Of a DNA stretch of 64,000 bases, positions 17,860 to 29,229 are shown in pieces (position 1 is the stretch's first letter; the number at the start of each line of letters is the position of its first letter). Both the position numbers and the translations under genes were made by a program. The stretch spans positions 1 to 64,000 of the forward strand of contig CAWHFP010000028.1 of the NCBI GenBank assembly GCA_963828445.1, read 5' to 3'. Below the pieces are notes generated by a model that worked only from the letters and a program-made list of their open reading frames with translations, had not been told where the DNA came from and ran no database searches. Source of the DNA: Bog-532 sp963828445. GTDB taxonomy: Bacteria > Actinomycetota > Actinomycetes > Streptosporangiales > Streptosporangiaceae.

Positions 17860-17907
17860 GACCGTGGTCGTGCGGACGTTCCTTACCTGGCTAGGGGGAA
17901 GTCGGCC

Positions 17908-18402
17908 TCAGAGCGTGTCGATCGCGCCGCGGGCCTCGGAGTCGAGCACGCCCCAGTTGATCAGTTCCTCGGTCAGGTCGGCCGGGGACTTGTCGTAGAT
18001 GACGGCCAGCGAGCGCAGGTCCTCCTGGCGGACCGACAGCACCCGGCCGTTGTAGTCGCCGCGCTGGCTCTGGATGGTGGCGATGTAGCGCGCCAGCGGG
18101 CCGGACTTCTCCTTGGGCAGCTCGTTCATCCGCTCAAGATCGATGACCAGCTTGGGCGTGGGCGCCAGCGGCGTGGGCGCGGAGTCGCCCGGCAGCAGTT
18201 CCGACACCGGAACGCCGTAGAACTCGGCCAGCTCGGCCAGCTTCTGGACGGTGACCGACCGGTCGCCGCGCTCGTACGAGCCGACCACCACCGCCTTCCA
18301 TCGGCCTCGTGACTTCTCCTCTACCCCGTGCAGGGAAAGGCCCTGCTGCGTCCGGATCGCGCGCAGTCGCGCGCCCAGGGTCTTTGCGTACTCAGATGGC
18401 AT
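17908..18402 (-). CDS. bldD: Developmental master repressor BldD
   Basis: A 164-residue transcription factor that represses sporulation genes when dimerised by tetrameric c-di-GMP. The N-terminal XRE helix-turn-helix (residues 5-70) contains RLRAIRTQQGLSLHGVEEKS, WKAVVVGSYERGDRSVTVQK and FYGVPVSELLPG. The c-di-GMP signature R-x-D-x8-R-x-x-D is intact: Arg114-Gly-Asp116 and Arg125-Gln-Glu-Asp128, the same numbering as the streptomycete protein. The linker is PTPLAPTPK. ATG 18402 is the conserved start (MPSEYAK). It is divergent from pyrR, as expected from streptomycete gene order. A complete, conserved BldD suggests a differentiating life cycle. Confidence 0.96.
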   Translation of the reverse strand: MPSEYAKTLGARLRAIRTQQGLSLHGVEEKSRGRWKAVVVGSYERGDRSVTVQKLAELAEFYGVPVSELLPGDSAPTPLAPTPKLVIDLERMNELPKEKSGPLARYIATIQSQRGDYNGRVLSVRQEDLRSLAVIYDKSPADLTEELINWGVLDSEARGAIDTL

Positions 18403-18423
18403 TCTTGGCCCCCCGGCCAGTCG

Positions 18424-18466
18424 TCGCTTACGGTAACGGTTACGGACAGTGACGGTAAGCCGCGAG
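18424..18466. promoter_or_regulatory. Repeats upstream of bldD, possible autoregulatory site
   Basis: Just upstream of bldD lies a cluster of related words: CTTACGGTAACGGTTACGG followed by GTGACGGTAAG. They form two direct copies of ACGGTTACGG/ACGGTAACGG type and an outer inverted pair CTTAC / GTAAG. BldD of Streptomyces represses its own promoter through short repeats of TNAC-N-GTNA character. Similarity here is suggestive only. Confidence 0.4.
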
Positions 18467-18918
18467 CACCCCAAGGTCAAGCCGAATGGCAAAAACTGGT
18501 TGAAGCTACCCGGTACCCGGCCTGCCTTACCTGAGCGTTATCTACCCCACGCTGTGTGTGCAGGAACCTCGATGTCACCGGGCTTTATCAGCGCTCTGCG
18601 ACCGTTTTGGGACGATCGGCAACCTCTTGTGGGGATCTGAGAACCTCACACGCAATGTGACCCAAATCACACTACATTACGAGTCCCCGCGACCACATGC
18701 CGCCTCCACCCCGTCGCCCGAAAACCGGTTTGACCCGGTTGCCCCCCGCCTAGCCCAGTCGCGCCCCTAACCGGGCCTCGCGAGCCCGCCTCCCCGGCAC
18801 CTGCGTGCCCCACCTTCCGCCCCAGCGGCCGCCCGCCGCCCCGCGACCCCGGAACCCCCGGCGCGCCCGTGAGGTGGGGTGCGGCCACCCTGATACCGTT
18901 CATTTCGACAGACGTCCT

Positions 18919-18949
18919 TTAAGGACCGTTCCGTGAGGCGGTGAAGGAG
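18919..18949 (+). promoter_or_regulatory. PyrR-binding loop overlapping the pyrR ribosome-binding site
   Basis: The leader contains TTCCGTGAGGC, which fits the PyrR RNA-binding consensus UCCNGNGAGGY. It is flanked by ACCG (18925-18928) and CGGT (18939-18942), forming a stem with the motif in the loop, and outer bases CCTT / AAGG extend it. The right side of the outer stem is part of the AAGGAGG ribosome-binding site of pyrR. PyrR with UMP should therefore stabilise the hairpin and block translation of the whole pyr operon, rather than act through a terminator, for which I see no partner hairpin. Confidence 0.75.
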
Positions 18950-18959
18950 GTCGCGGGTG

Positions 18960-19679
18960 ATGCATGTGCGCAACGGCGAATCAACGCCGGGTGCCGCCAG
19001 CCCAGGCGACGGGCAAGGCGCGAACAGCGCGAAGAACTCCGAGGCGGTCGACCCCGCGAGGGTGGGCCACGGCCCCGATCACAAACGGGTCTTCGAACCC
19101 GATGAGATCCGGCGCGCGCTGACCAGGATCGCGCACGAAATCCTCGAACGGACCAACGGCGCGGGCGACATCCTGCTGCTCGGCATTCCGACCCGGGGCG
19201 TGCCGCTGGCCCAGCGGCTGGCCGAGCGGGCCAGCGAGTTCGAAGGCCGGGCCATCCCCTGGGGATCGCTCGACGTGACCATGTACCGGGACGACCTGCG
19301 GCTCCGCCCGGCCCGGGCGCTGGGCCGGACCGAGCTGCCGCCCACCGGCATCGACGGCCAGACCGTGGTCCTGGTCGACGACGTCCTCTACTCCGGCCGG
19401 ACCGTCCGGGCCGCCCTGGACGCCCTGACCGACCTGGGCCGCCCGCGGGTGGTGCAGCTGGCCGTGCTGGTCGACCGCGGGCACCGGGAACTGCCGATCC
19501 GCGCCGACTACGTGGGCAAGAACCTGCCGACCTCCCAGCGCGAGCAGGTCCGGGTGCTGCTGGCCGAGATCGACGGCGAGGACGCGGTCCTGCTCGGTGA
19601 GCGCGACCCCTCCGCTGATAACAGCAAGAAGCCAGCGGGCCCAGCGGCGGACCCGGCGCAGAAGGGGGCCCTGGCGTGA
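18960..19679 (+). CDS. pyrR: Pyrimidine operon regulator / uracil phosphoribosyltransferase PyrR
   Basis: UMP-responsive RNA-binding regulator with phosphoribosyltransferase fold. The core runs from KRVFEPDEIRRALTRIAHEI to VLLAEIDGEDAVLL, with ILLLGIPTRGVPLA, MYRDDLRL, PRPP loop VVLVDDVLYSGRT and VDRGHRELPIRADYVGKN. About 40 polar residues precede the core, and about 24 follow it: the last 22 (ADNSKKPAG... ending KGALA) are encoded by the dispersed repeat and flanking DNA and are absent from normal PyrR. ATG 18960 with GGAGG is preferred over GTG 18957. The stop overlaps the pyrB GTG. It heads the pyr operon and probably controls it through the leader loop. Confidence 0.95.
   Translation: MHVRNGESTPGAASPGDGQGANSAKNSEAVDPARVGHGPDHKRVFEPDEIRRALTRIAHEILERTNGAGDILLLGIPTRGVPLAQRLAERASEFEGRAIPWGSLDVTMYRDDLRLRPARALGRTELPPTGIDGQTVVLVDDVLYSGRTVRAALDALTDLGRPRVVQLAVLVDRGHRELPIRADYVGKNLPTSQREQVRVLLAEIDGEDAVLLGERDPSADNSKKPAGPAADPAQKGALA
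19614..19633 (+). repeat. Dispersed repeat copy 2 (GCTGATAACAGCAAGAAGCC) in the pyrR 3' end
   Basis: Read in the pyrR frame it encodes ADNSKK. It starts 6 residues after the conserved PyrR C-terminus and is followed by Pro/Ala/Gly-rich sequence up to the pyrR stop. Confidence 0.9.
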
Positions 19680-20638
19680 ACCGGCACCTGATCGCGGCCG
19701 GCGACCTGAGCCGCGACGACGCCCTGCTGATCCTGGACACGGCCGAGGAACTGGCCCGGATCTCGGACCGGCCGATCAAGAAGCTGCCCACGCTGCGCGG
19801 CCGCACCGTGGTCAACCTGTTCTTCGAGGACTCGACCCGGACCCGGATCTCGTTCGAGGCCGCGGCCAAGCGGCTGTCGGCCGACGTGATCAACTTCTCG
19901 GCCAAGGGCTCCAGCGTGGCCAAGGGCGAGAGCCTCAAGGACACCGCGCTGACCCTGGAGGCCATGGGCGCCGACGCGGTGGTCATCCGGCACATGGCCT
20001 CGGGCGCCCCGCACCGGCTGGCCGGCTGGATCCAGGGCCACGTGGTCAACGCCGGCGACGGCACCCACGAGCACCCCACCCAGGCCCTGCTCGACGCCTT
20101 CACCATCCGGCGCCGGCTGCGCGGGGCCCCCGGGTCCGCCAGCCCGACCGGCGGCCTGGACGGGGTCCGGGTCGCGATCGTGGGCGACGTGCTGCACAGC
20201 CGGGTGGCCCGGTCCAACATCGCCCTGCTGGGCACCCTGGGCGCCGAGGTCACCGTGGTCGCGCCGCCGACCCTGCTGCCGCTGGCCGTGGGCAGCTGGC
20301 CCTGCGAGGTCAGCTACGACCTGGATGCGGTGCTGCCCAAGACGGATGTGATCATGATGTTGCGGGTTCAGCAGGAACGGATGAACGCCGCGTACTTCCC
20401 CAGCGTCCGCGAGTACAGCCGCCGCTACGGGCTGGACACGACCCGGATGGGCGCGCTGCCCGAGCACGCGATCGTGATGCACCCGGGGCCGATGAACCGG
20501 GGCGTCGAGATCGCGGCCGAGGTCGCGGACTCACCGCGGGCCACGATCGTGGAGCAGGTGGCCAACGGCGTCAGCGTCCGGATGGCCGTGCTCTACCTGC
20601 TGCTCGGCGGGGCGGAACTGGGGGGAACCAATGAGTGA
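19676..20638 (+). CDS. pyrB: Aspartate carbamoyltransferase catalytic subunit PyrB
   Basis: Condenses carbamoyl phosphate with aspartate, the first committed pyrimidine step. The 320-residue protein has the carbamoyl-phosphate loop FFEDSTRTRISFE, FSAKGSSVAKGESLKDT, IRHMASGAPHRL, GDGTHEHPTQALLDAFT, VAIVGDVLHSRVARSN, MMLRVQQER and HPGPMNRGVEIA. A short Gly/Ser/Pro loop (GAPGSASPTGG) sits before the aspartate domain. GTG 19676 overlaps the pyrR stop and the end overlaps the pyrC ATG region by 8 bases (ATGAGTGA), so translation is coupled. No pyrI regulatory subunit is present. Confidence 0.97.
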   Translation: MNRHLIAAGDLSRDDALLILDTAEELARISDRPIKKLPTLRGRTVVNLFFEDSTRTRISFEAAAKRLSADVINFSAKGSSVAKGESLKDTALTLEAMGADAVVIRHMASGAPHRLAGWIQGHVVNAGDGTHEHPTQALLDAFTIRRRLRGAPGSASPTGGLDGVRVAIVGDVLHSRVARSNIALLGTLGAEVTVVAPPTLLPLAVGSWPCEVSYDLDAVLPKTDVIMMLRVQQERMNAAYFPSVREYSRRYGLDTTRMGALPEHAIVMHPGPMNRGVEIAAEVADSPRATIVEQVANGVSVRMAVLYLLLGGAELGGTNE

Positions 20639-20651
20639 GAAGGAAGGCGCG

Positions 20652-21965
20652 ATGACCGGCACCTGGCTGATCAGGAACGCCACCCTGCCCGCGGGCCAGC
20701 GGACCGACCTGCTGCTCCGCGACGGCACCATCGCCAAGGCCGGCCCGGGGCTGGCCGCCGCTGGCGCCCAGGTCCTGGACGCGGACGGCCTGCTGGCCCT
20801 GCCGGGCCTGGTCGACCTGCACACCCACCTGCGCGAGCCGGGCCGGGAGGACGCCGAGACCATCGAGACCGGGACCCGGGCCGCCGCGCTGGGCGGGTTC
20901 ACCGCCGTGCACGCCATGGCCAACACCGACCCGGTCGCCGACACCGCGGGCGTGGTCGAGCAGGTCTGGCGGCTGGGCCGCGAGGCCGGGCACTGCGACG
21001 TCCAGCCGGTCGGCGCGGTCACGGTCAAGCTGGGCGGCACGCACCTGGCCGAGCTGGGGGCCATGGCCGACTCCGTGGCCCGGGTCCGGGTGTTCTCCGA
21101 CGACGGCAAGTGCGTGTCCGACCCGCTGCTGATGCGGCGCGCGCTGGAGTACGTGAAGGCGTTCGGCGGGGTGATCGCCCAGCACGCCGAGGAGCCCCGG
21201 CTGACCCAGGGCGCGCAGCTGAACGAGGGCGAGGTGTCCGGCCGGCTGGGACTGGCGGGCTGGCCCGCGGTGGCCGAGGAGGCCATCATCGCCCGGGACT
21301 GCCTGCTGGCCGCGCACGTCGGCTCGGCCCTGCACGTCTGCCACGTGTCCACCGCGGGCTCGGTGGAGATCCTCCGCTGGGCCAAGGCCAAGGGCTGGCC
21401 GGTCACCGCCGAGGTCACCCCGCACCACCTGCTGCTCACCGACGACCTGGCCGAGGGCTACGACCCGGTGTACAAGGTCAACCCGCCGCTGCGGACCGCC
21501 GCCGACGTCGAAGGCGTCCGGCAGGGGCTGGCCGACGGCACCATCGACTGCGTCGCCACCGACCACGCGCCCCACCCGGTCGAGTACAAGGACACCGAGT
21601 GGGCCGACGCGGCCATGGGCATGACCGGCCTGGAGGTCGCGCTGCGCGCGGTGCAGCAGGCCATGGTCGACACCGGCCTGCTCGACTGGGCCGGGGTCGC
21701 GGACCGGATGTCGGTCCGGCCGGCCCGGATCGGCCGCCTGACCGGGCACGGCCGCCTGCCCGAGGCGGGCGCGCCCGCCAACCTGACCCTCTACGATCCC
21801 GGCGCCCAGCCCGAGCCGGTCGACCCGTCCACCCACGCCTCCAAGAGCCGGAACACCCCGTTCCGCGGCGTGGCCCTGCCCGGCCAGGTGGTGGCCACCT
21901 TCCTGCGCGGGGTCCCCACCGTCCTCGACGGCAAGCTGACCAACGCCAACCAGGAGGCCATGTGA
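20652..21965 (+). CDS. pyrC: Dihydroorotase PyrC
   Basis: Zinc amidohydrolase that cyclises carbamoyl-aspartate. Metal ligands are in LVDLHTHLREPGRED, other active-site parts in MANTDPVADT, HVCHVSTAGSVE, AEVTPHHLLLTDD and CVATDHAPHP; AKSRNTPFRG-like SKSRNTPFRG lies near the end. ATG 20652 has AGAAGGAAG close by and gives the usual MxxTWLIRNA start. ATG 20631, which overlaps pyrB, would add seven residues and is a real alternative. The stop overlaps the carA GTG (ATGTGA). Confidence 0.95.
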   Translation: MTGTWLIRNATLPAGQRTDLLLRDGTIAKAGPGLAAAGAQVLDADGLLALPGLVDLHTHLREPGREDAETIETGTRAAALGGFTAVHAMANTDPVADTAGVVEQVWRLGREAGHCDVQPVGAVTVKLGGTHLAELGAMADSVARVRVFSDDGKCVSDPLLMRRALEYVKAFGGVIAQHAEEPRLTQGAQLNEGEVSGRLGLAGWPAVAEEAIIARDCLLAAHVGSALHVCHVSTAGSVEILRWAKAKGWPVTAEVTPHHLLLTDDLAEGYDPVYKVNPPLRTAADVEGVRQGLADGTIDCVATDHAPHPVEYKDTEWADAAMGMTGLEVALRAVQQAMVDTGLLDWAGVADRMSVRPARIGRLTGHGRLPEAGAPANLTLYDPGAQPEPVDPSTHASKSRNTPFRGVALPGQVVATFLRGVPTVLDGKLTNANQEAM

Positions 21966-23227
21966 CCGCCGGACTCCCCGCGGGCAGCCCGATGGCCGGG
22001 CCGCCCGCCATCCTGGTCCTGGAGGACGGCACCACGCTGCGCGGGGCCGGCTTCGGAGCCGACGGAGAGACCTTCGGTGAAATGGTCTTCAACACCGGGA
22101 TGACCGGCTACCAGGAAACGCTGACCGACCCCTCCTACGCCCGGCAGATCGTGGCCATGACCGCGCCGCACATCGGTAACACCGGGGTCAACGACGCCGA
22201 CCCCGAGTCGCGCCGGATCTGGGTCGGCGGCTACGTGGTCCGCGAGCCGTCCCGGATCGCGTCCAACTGGCGGGCCGCCCGTGACCTGGACACCGAGCTC
22301 AAGCGGCAGGGCGTCACCGGGATCGCGGTCCGCGGCACCCGGGCGCTGACCCGGCGGCTGCGGGACCAGGGCGCCATGCGCGCCGCGATCAGCACCACCG
22401 AGACCGACCCGGAGCAACTGCTCCAGCGGGTGCTGGCCAGCCCGGGCATGACCGGCGCCGACCTGGCTCGCGACGTCACCACCCCCGAGCCGTACACGGT
22501 CAGCCCGCCCGCGGGCACGCCGGTCCGGTACCGGGTGGCCGCGGTCGACCTCGGCATCAAGGCGTCCACCCCCCGGTACCTGGCCCGGCTGGGCTGCGAG
22601 GTGCGGGTGCTGCCCGCCACCACGACCGCGGCCGAGATCCTGGCCCTCAGCCCGGACGGGGTGTTCTTCAGCAACGGCCCCGGGGACCCGGCCGCGGCGG
22701 ACTACGCCGTCGAGGCCATGCGCGGGGTGCTGGACGCCGGCCTGCCCACCTTCGGTATCTGCATGGGCAGCCAGATCCTGGCCCGGGCGCTCGGCCTGGG
22801 CACCTACAAGCTGCGCTACGGCCACCGCGGGATCAACCAGCCGGTCATGGACCTGGCCACCGGCCGGGTCCGGGTCTCCAGCCACAACCACGGCTTCGCC
22901 GCCGCCCTGCCCGGCCAGGACGGCAGCGCCCCCGCTGATAACAGCAAGACCGGCGCCACTCCCGCCACTGGCGGCGCCCAGCCCACCGGCGAGCGCCGGT
23001 GCCGTCTGGGCCCACATCCCGGACGCGGCCCGGGCCCCGTTCGACACTCCGTACGGCCCGGCCCAGGTCAGCCACGTCAACCTGAACGACGGTGTGGTCG
23101 AGGGCCTGCGCCTGCTGGACCGCCCGGTGTTCAGCGTCCAGTACCACCCGGAAGCCGCCCCCGGCCCGCACGACGCCGCCGATCTGTTCGAGGAATTCCG
23201 CGACACGATGAAGGGCGGGAGCGCCTG

Positions 23228-23228
<1 letters not shown>
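21962..23228 (+). CDS. carA: Carbamoyl-phosphate synthase small subunit CarA, frameshifted at a repeat insert
   Basis: Glutaminase subunit supplying ammonia to CarB. GTG 21962 opens a normal protein: LVLEDGTTLRGAGFGADGET, FNTGMTGYQETLTDPSYARQ, and the glutaminase start GICMGSQIL with nucleophile Cys267, then YGHRGINQPV and VSSHNHGFAAAL. About residue 325 the dispersed repeat and a Pro/Ala/Gly tract intervene. The true continuation, from AVWAHIPDAARAPFD through DTPYGPAQVSHVNLNDGVVE to the catalytic HPE in SVQYHPEAAPGPHDAADLF, is one base out of frame (from about 22998) and ends at 23226-23228. The upstream frame misses that stop and runs open into carB. As written, the protein loses its catalytic His and Glu. 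Options are a sequencing error, programmed frameshifting, or a second CarA elsewhere. Confidence 0.9.
22934..22950 (+). repeat. Dispersed repeat copy 3 (GCTGATAACAGCAAGAC) in carA
   Basis: Shares the 15-base core CTGATAACAGCAAGA with the other copies and diverges after it. In the upstream carA frame it encodes ADNSKT. A stretch of ACCGGCGCCACTCCCGCCAC-type simple sequence follows, and the carA frame changes between here and 22998. Confidence 0.9.
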
Positions 23229-26614
<3,386 letters not shown>

Positions 26615-26639
26615 CGGCAACCAGAAAGGGCAGGGCACA

Positions 26640-27803
26640 GTGGCACCGGTTCAGGTCAGCGGTCCGGTGCTGACCGTGCGCCGGGTCGACGCCTACCACG
26701 CCGTGACCATGGTCGCCCCGGCCATCGCGACCCAGTTCCGGCCCGGCCAGTTCCTCACCGTCGCGGTCGGCGGCCCCGACTCGGCCACCTTGGGCCGCCG
26801 GGCCTTCGCCATCCACGACGTGCACCCGGACCACGGCGGCACGGTCGAGTTCATCTTCGAGGCCGACGGGCCCGGCACCCGGTGGCTGGCCGAGCGGCGG
26901 AGCCGGGACCTGCTGGACGTGGTGGGCCCGCTGGGCCGCCCGTTCCCCGTGCCCCGGGAGGCGGTCAGCTGCCTGCTGCTGGGGGCCGGGCACGGCAGCA
27001 CGGCCCTGTTCCCGCTGGCCGACCGGCTCCGCGAGCGCGGCAGCCAGATCGACTTCATGCTCGGTGCGGCCAGCGCCGACCGGGTGTTCGGCGCTCAGCG
27101 GGCCCGCCGCACCGCCCGCAGCACCGTCATCACCACCGAAGACGGGACGCTGGGCTCGCGCGGGATCATCACCGGCATGCTGGCCCAGGTCATCCACGAG
27201 GCCCGCACCGACGTCATCTACGCGTCCGCGCCGCTGCCCCTGCTGCGCGAGGTGGTCGCCCTGGCCAGCCGCTACGACCTGCCCGTGCAGGTCCTGGTGG
27301 AACAGCCCACCGTGTGCGGCACCGGCGTGTGCATGAGCTGCGTCCTGCCCGTGGTCGGCTCCGACGGCGTGACCCGCATCGTGCGGGCCTGCACCGACGG
27401 CCCCGTCTTCCGGGCCGACCTGATCCGCTGGGACGACGTCGGCACGATCCCCTTCGACGCCCTGGGCGCCCCCGGCTGGAAGCCGCCCCACCCCGTTCCC
27501 GCCCAGGACCCCGGCGTGCCCGCCGCCCGAAGCCCGCAGGGCTCCCGATACCCGCAAGGTTCCCCCCGATACCCGCAGGGCTCCCGGGACCCCCGAGGTT
27601 CCCGAGACCCGCAGGGTTCCCGAAGCATGCAGGGCCCCCGCGAGTCCCAGAGTCCCCACGAGTCCCAAGCATCCCAAGCATCACGCCTATCTCAGCCGCC
27701 TCAGCAGCCTCGTGCACCGCGCCCGCCCCAGGCACGCGCGCCCCAGGAGCCCCGGCTGAACCAGACGCCACGGTGGGCCCGAGGGACCGGGCATGGTCGC
27801 TGA
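26640..27803 (+). CDS. pyrK: Dihydroorotate dehydrogenase electron-transfer subunit PyrK, with repetitive C-terminal tail
   Basis: FAD and 2Fe-2S flavoprotein that passes electrons from PyrD to NAD. The ferredoxin-reductase-like domains show FRPGQFLTVAV, RRAFAIHDV, LLLGAGHGSTALFPLADRL and YASAPLPLLREVV. The cluster ligands are Cys226, Cys231 and Cys234 in VCGTGVCMSCVLPV plus the Cys in VRACTDGPVF. The family ends at about residue 285. About 100 extra residues follow, made of PQGSR-type repeats and a Gln/Ser/Pro tail. GTG 26640 is used; GTG 26607, overlapping carB, would add eleven residues. The end overlaps the pyrD GTG/ATG by 11 bases. Confidence 0.92.
   Translation: MAPVQVSGPVLTVRRVDAYHAVTMVAPAIATQFRPGQFLTVAVGGPDSATLGRRAFAIHDVHPDHGGTVEFIFEADGPGTRWLAERRSRDLLDVVGPLGRPFPVPREAVSCLLLGAGHGSTALFPLADRLRERGSQIDFMLGAASADRVFGAQRARRTARSTVITTEDGTLGSRGIITGMLAQVIHEARTDVIYASAPLPLLREVVALASRYDLPVQVLVEQPTVCGTGVCMSCVLPVVGSDGVTRIVRACTDGPVFRADLIRWDDVGTIPFDALGAPGWKPPHPVPAQDPGVPAARSPQGSRYPQGSPRYPQGSRDPRGSRDPQGSRSMQGPRESQSPHESQASQASRLSQPPQQPRAPRPPQARAPQEPRLNQTPRWARGTGHGR
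27531..27690 (+). repeat. Imperfect tandem repeats in the pyrK 3' end
   Basis: Units of 15-18 bp such as CCGCAGGGCTCCCGATAC recur six to seven times, encoding (Y/D)P(Q/R)GSR, then degrade into CCCAAGCATC and GAGTCCC repeats. Unit lengths are multiples of three. Confidence 0.8.
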
Positions 27804-28755
27804 CCTGCGGGCCCGCCTGGGTCACGTCGAGCTGCCGACCCCGATCCTGACCGCGGCCGGCTGCGCGGGCACCGGCCGCGAACTGGCCCAGTACATCGAC
27901 GTGGCCAAGATCGGCGCGGTCACCACCAAGTCGATCATGATCGAGCCGCGGGCGGGGCGGCCCACCCCGCGCACCGCCGAGACCGCCAGCGGCCTGCTGA
28001 ACTCGGTCGGCCTGCAGGGCCCCGGCATCGACGCCTTCCTCCAGCGTGACCTGGCCTGGCTGCTGTCCCGGGGCGCCCGGACCGTGGTGTCGATCGCGGG
28101 CAGCACGGTGGGGGAGTACGCCGAACTGGCCGCCCGGCTGTCCGACGCGGCCGGGGTCACCGCCATCGAGCTCAACCTGTCCTGCCCCAACGTGGAAGGC
28201 CGCGGCCGCGACTTCGCCGCCGAGCCCGACACCGCGGCCCAGGTCGCCGAAGCCGTCCGCGCCGCGACCCGCTACGACATCCCGGTCATCGCCAAGCTGG
28301 CCCCGGACGTCCCCGACATCGTGACCGTGGCCCGCGCCTGCGTCGCCGCCGGGGCCGACGCCCTGGCCATGATCAACACTCTGCCCGGCATGGTCATCGA
28401 CACCACCACCATGCGCCCGGCCCTGGCCGGCGGGGTGGGTGGCCTGTCCGGCCCGGCCATCCGCCCGATCGCGGTCCGGTGCATCTGGCGCACCCGCCAG
28501 GCCCTGCCCGAGGTACCCATCATCGGCATCGGCGGCGTCCGCACCGGCCGCGACGCCCTGGAACTGATCCTGGCCGGCGCCACCCTGGTCGCGGTGGGCA
28601 CCGTCATCTTCCACGACCCCTCCGCCTGCGCTCGCATCCAGCGCGAACTGGAGGACGAACTGGCCGCCCGCGGCCTCGATCGCCTGGCCGGCCTCACCGG
28701 CCTGGCCCACCAGCCCAACCCCGGCCTGGCCCTCCGCCCCCGCCACCTGGCCTGA
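27793..28755 (+). CDS. pyrD: Dihydroorotate dehydrogenase (class 1B) PyrD
   Basis: FMN enzyme that oxidises dihydroorotate to orotate, in a complex with PyrK. The 320-residue barrel has PILTAAGCAGTGRE, GAVTTKSIMIEPRAG, ASGLLNSVGLQGPG, catalytic Cys131 in ELNLSCPNVEG, VIAKLAPDVPDI, GGLSGPAIRPIAVR and IIGIGGVRTGRDALELILAG. A Cys base rather than Ser, together with pyrK next to it, supports class 1B. ATG 27793 overlaps the pyrK end by 11 bases. It is the last tightly packed gene of the operon; pyrF is set off by 470 bases. Confidence 0.95.
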   Translation: MVADLRARLGHVELPTPILTAAGCAGTGRELAQYIDVAKIGAVTTKSIMIEPRAGRPTPRTAETASGLLNSVGLQGPGIDAFLQRDLAWLLSRGARTVVSIAGSTVGEYAELAARLSDAAGVTAIELNLSCPNVEGRGRDFAAEPDTAAQVAEAVRAATRYDIPVIAKLAPDVPDIVTVARACVAAGADALAMINTLPGMVIDTTTMRPALAGGVGGLSGPAIRPIAVRCIWRTRQALPEVPIIGIGGVRTGRDALELILAGATLVAVGTVIFHDPSACARIQRELEDELAARGLDRLAGLTGLAHQPNPGLALRPRHLA

Positions 28756-29229
28756 CCCATCACCGGCCACCCCGGCCTTCGGGAACATATTTGTGCATGT
28801 GCAGCATGTGAACAAAAGTGTTCCCGAACCCTGAGCCGCGTCGGCGTCCGCGTCCGCGTAGAGCTGGGTACACCTACCAGTGCCGCCGCGGTTCCCCTGG
28901 CCTGACCGCGCGCCGGTGGGTAGGGGAGGGACGCAAGTGACGGCCTGGACTGGAACTCCGATGGGCGGGGCGCCGACCGCCGGCGTGCATTACTCTCGGG
29001 TACGGCCTCAAGGTGCCCTCTTGGGCGAGGTCAGCGGCGGGCACCCGCTGAGGCCGTCACATCACGATCCCGGCAATTCCCATCGCGAGGGTCCGGGACA
29101 CCGACAGTGTGAGCGTTAACAAGCCGCCGTGGTTCCGGGGTACCGCGACGGCCCCAGCTGGACAACTCAAGCGAACGACTCAGCTGGGCAACCCAGTGCA
29201 ATCGAACAGCACGAGCCGAAGGAGTGGCC
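28756..29229. other. Spacer before pyrF with an inverted repeat
   Basis: 470 bases without a supported gene. It holds the 10-bp inverted repeat described separately and probably a promoter for pyrF. The open frame at 28880-29119 has no recognisable motif. Confidence 0.4.
28778..28828. promoter_or_regulatory. Long inverted repeat TTCGGGAACA ... TGTTCCCGAA
   Basis: Perfect 10-bp arms (28778-28787 and 28819-28828) enclose 31 AT-rich bases that carry two direct copies of GCATGTG and an inner TTGT / ACAA pair. The site is 22 bases after pyrD. It may be a terminator with a long loop, or an operator for a dimeric repressor; the AT-rich interior favours a protein site. Confidence 0.55.

Noticed and set aside
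27531..27690. CRISPR array in the pyrK tail
   Set aside because: Repeats are tandem, short and coding, with no unique spacers or cas genes.
28880..29119. Small gene between pyrD and pyrF
   Set aside because: No motif, no conserved start and irregular codon use; better read as leader DNA.
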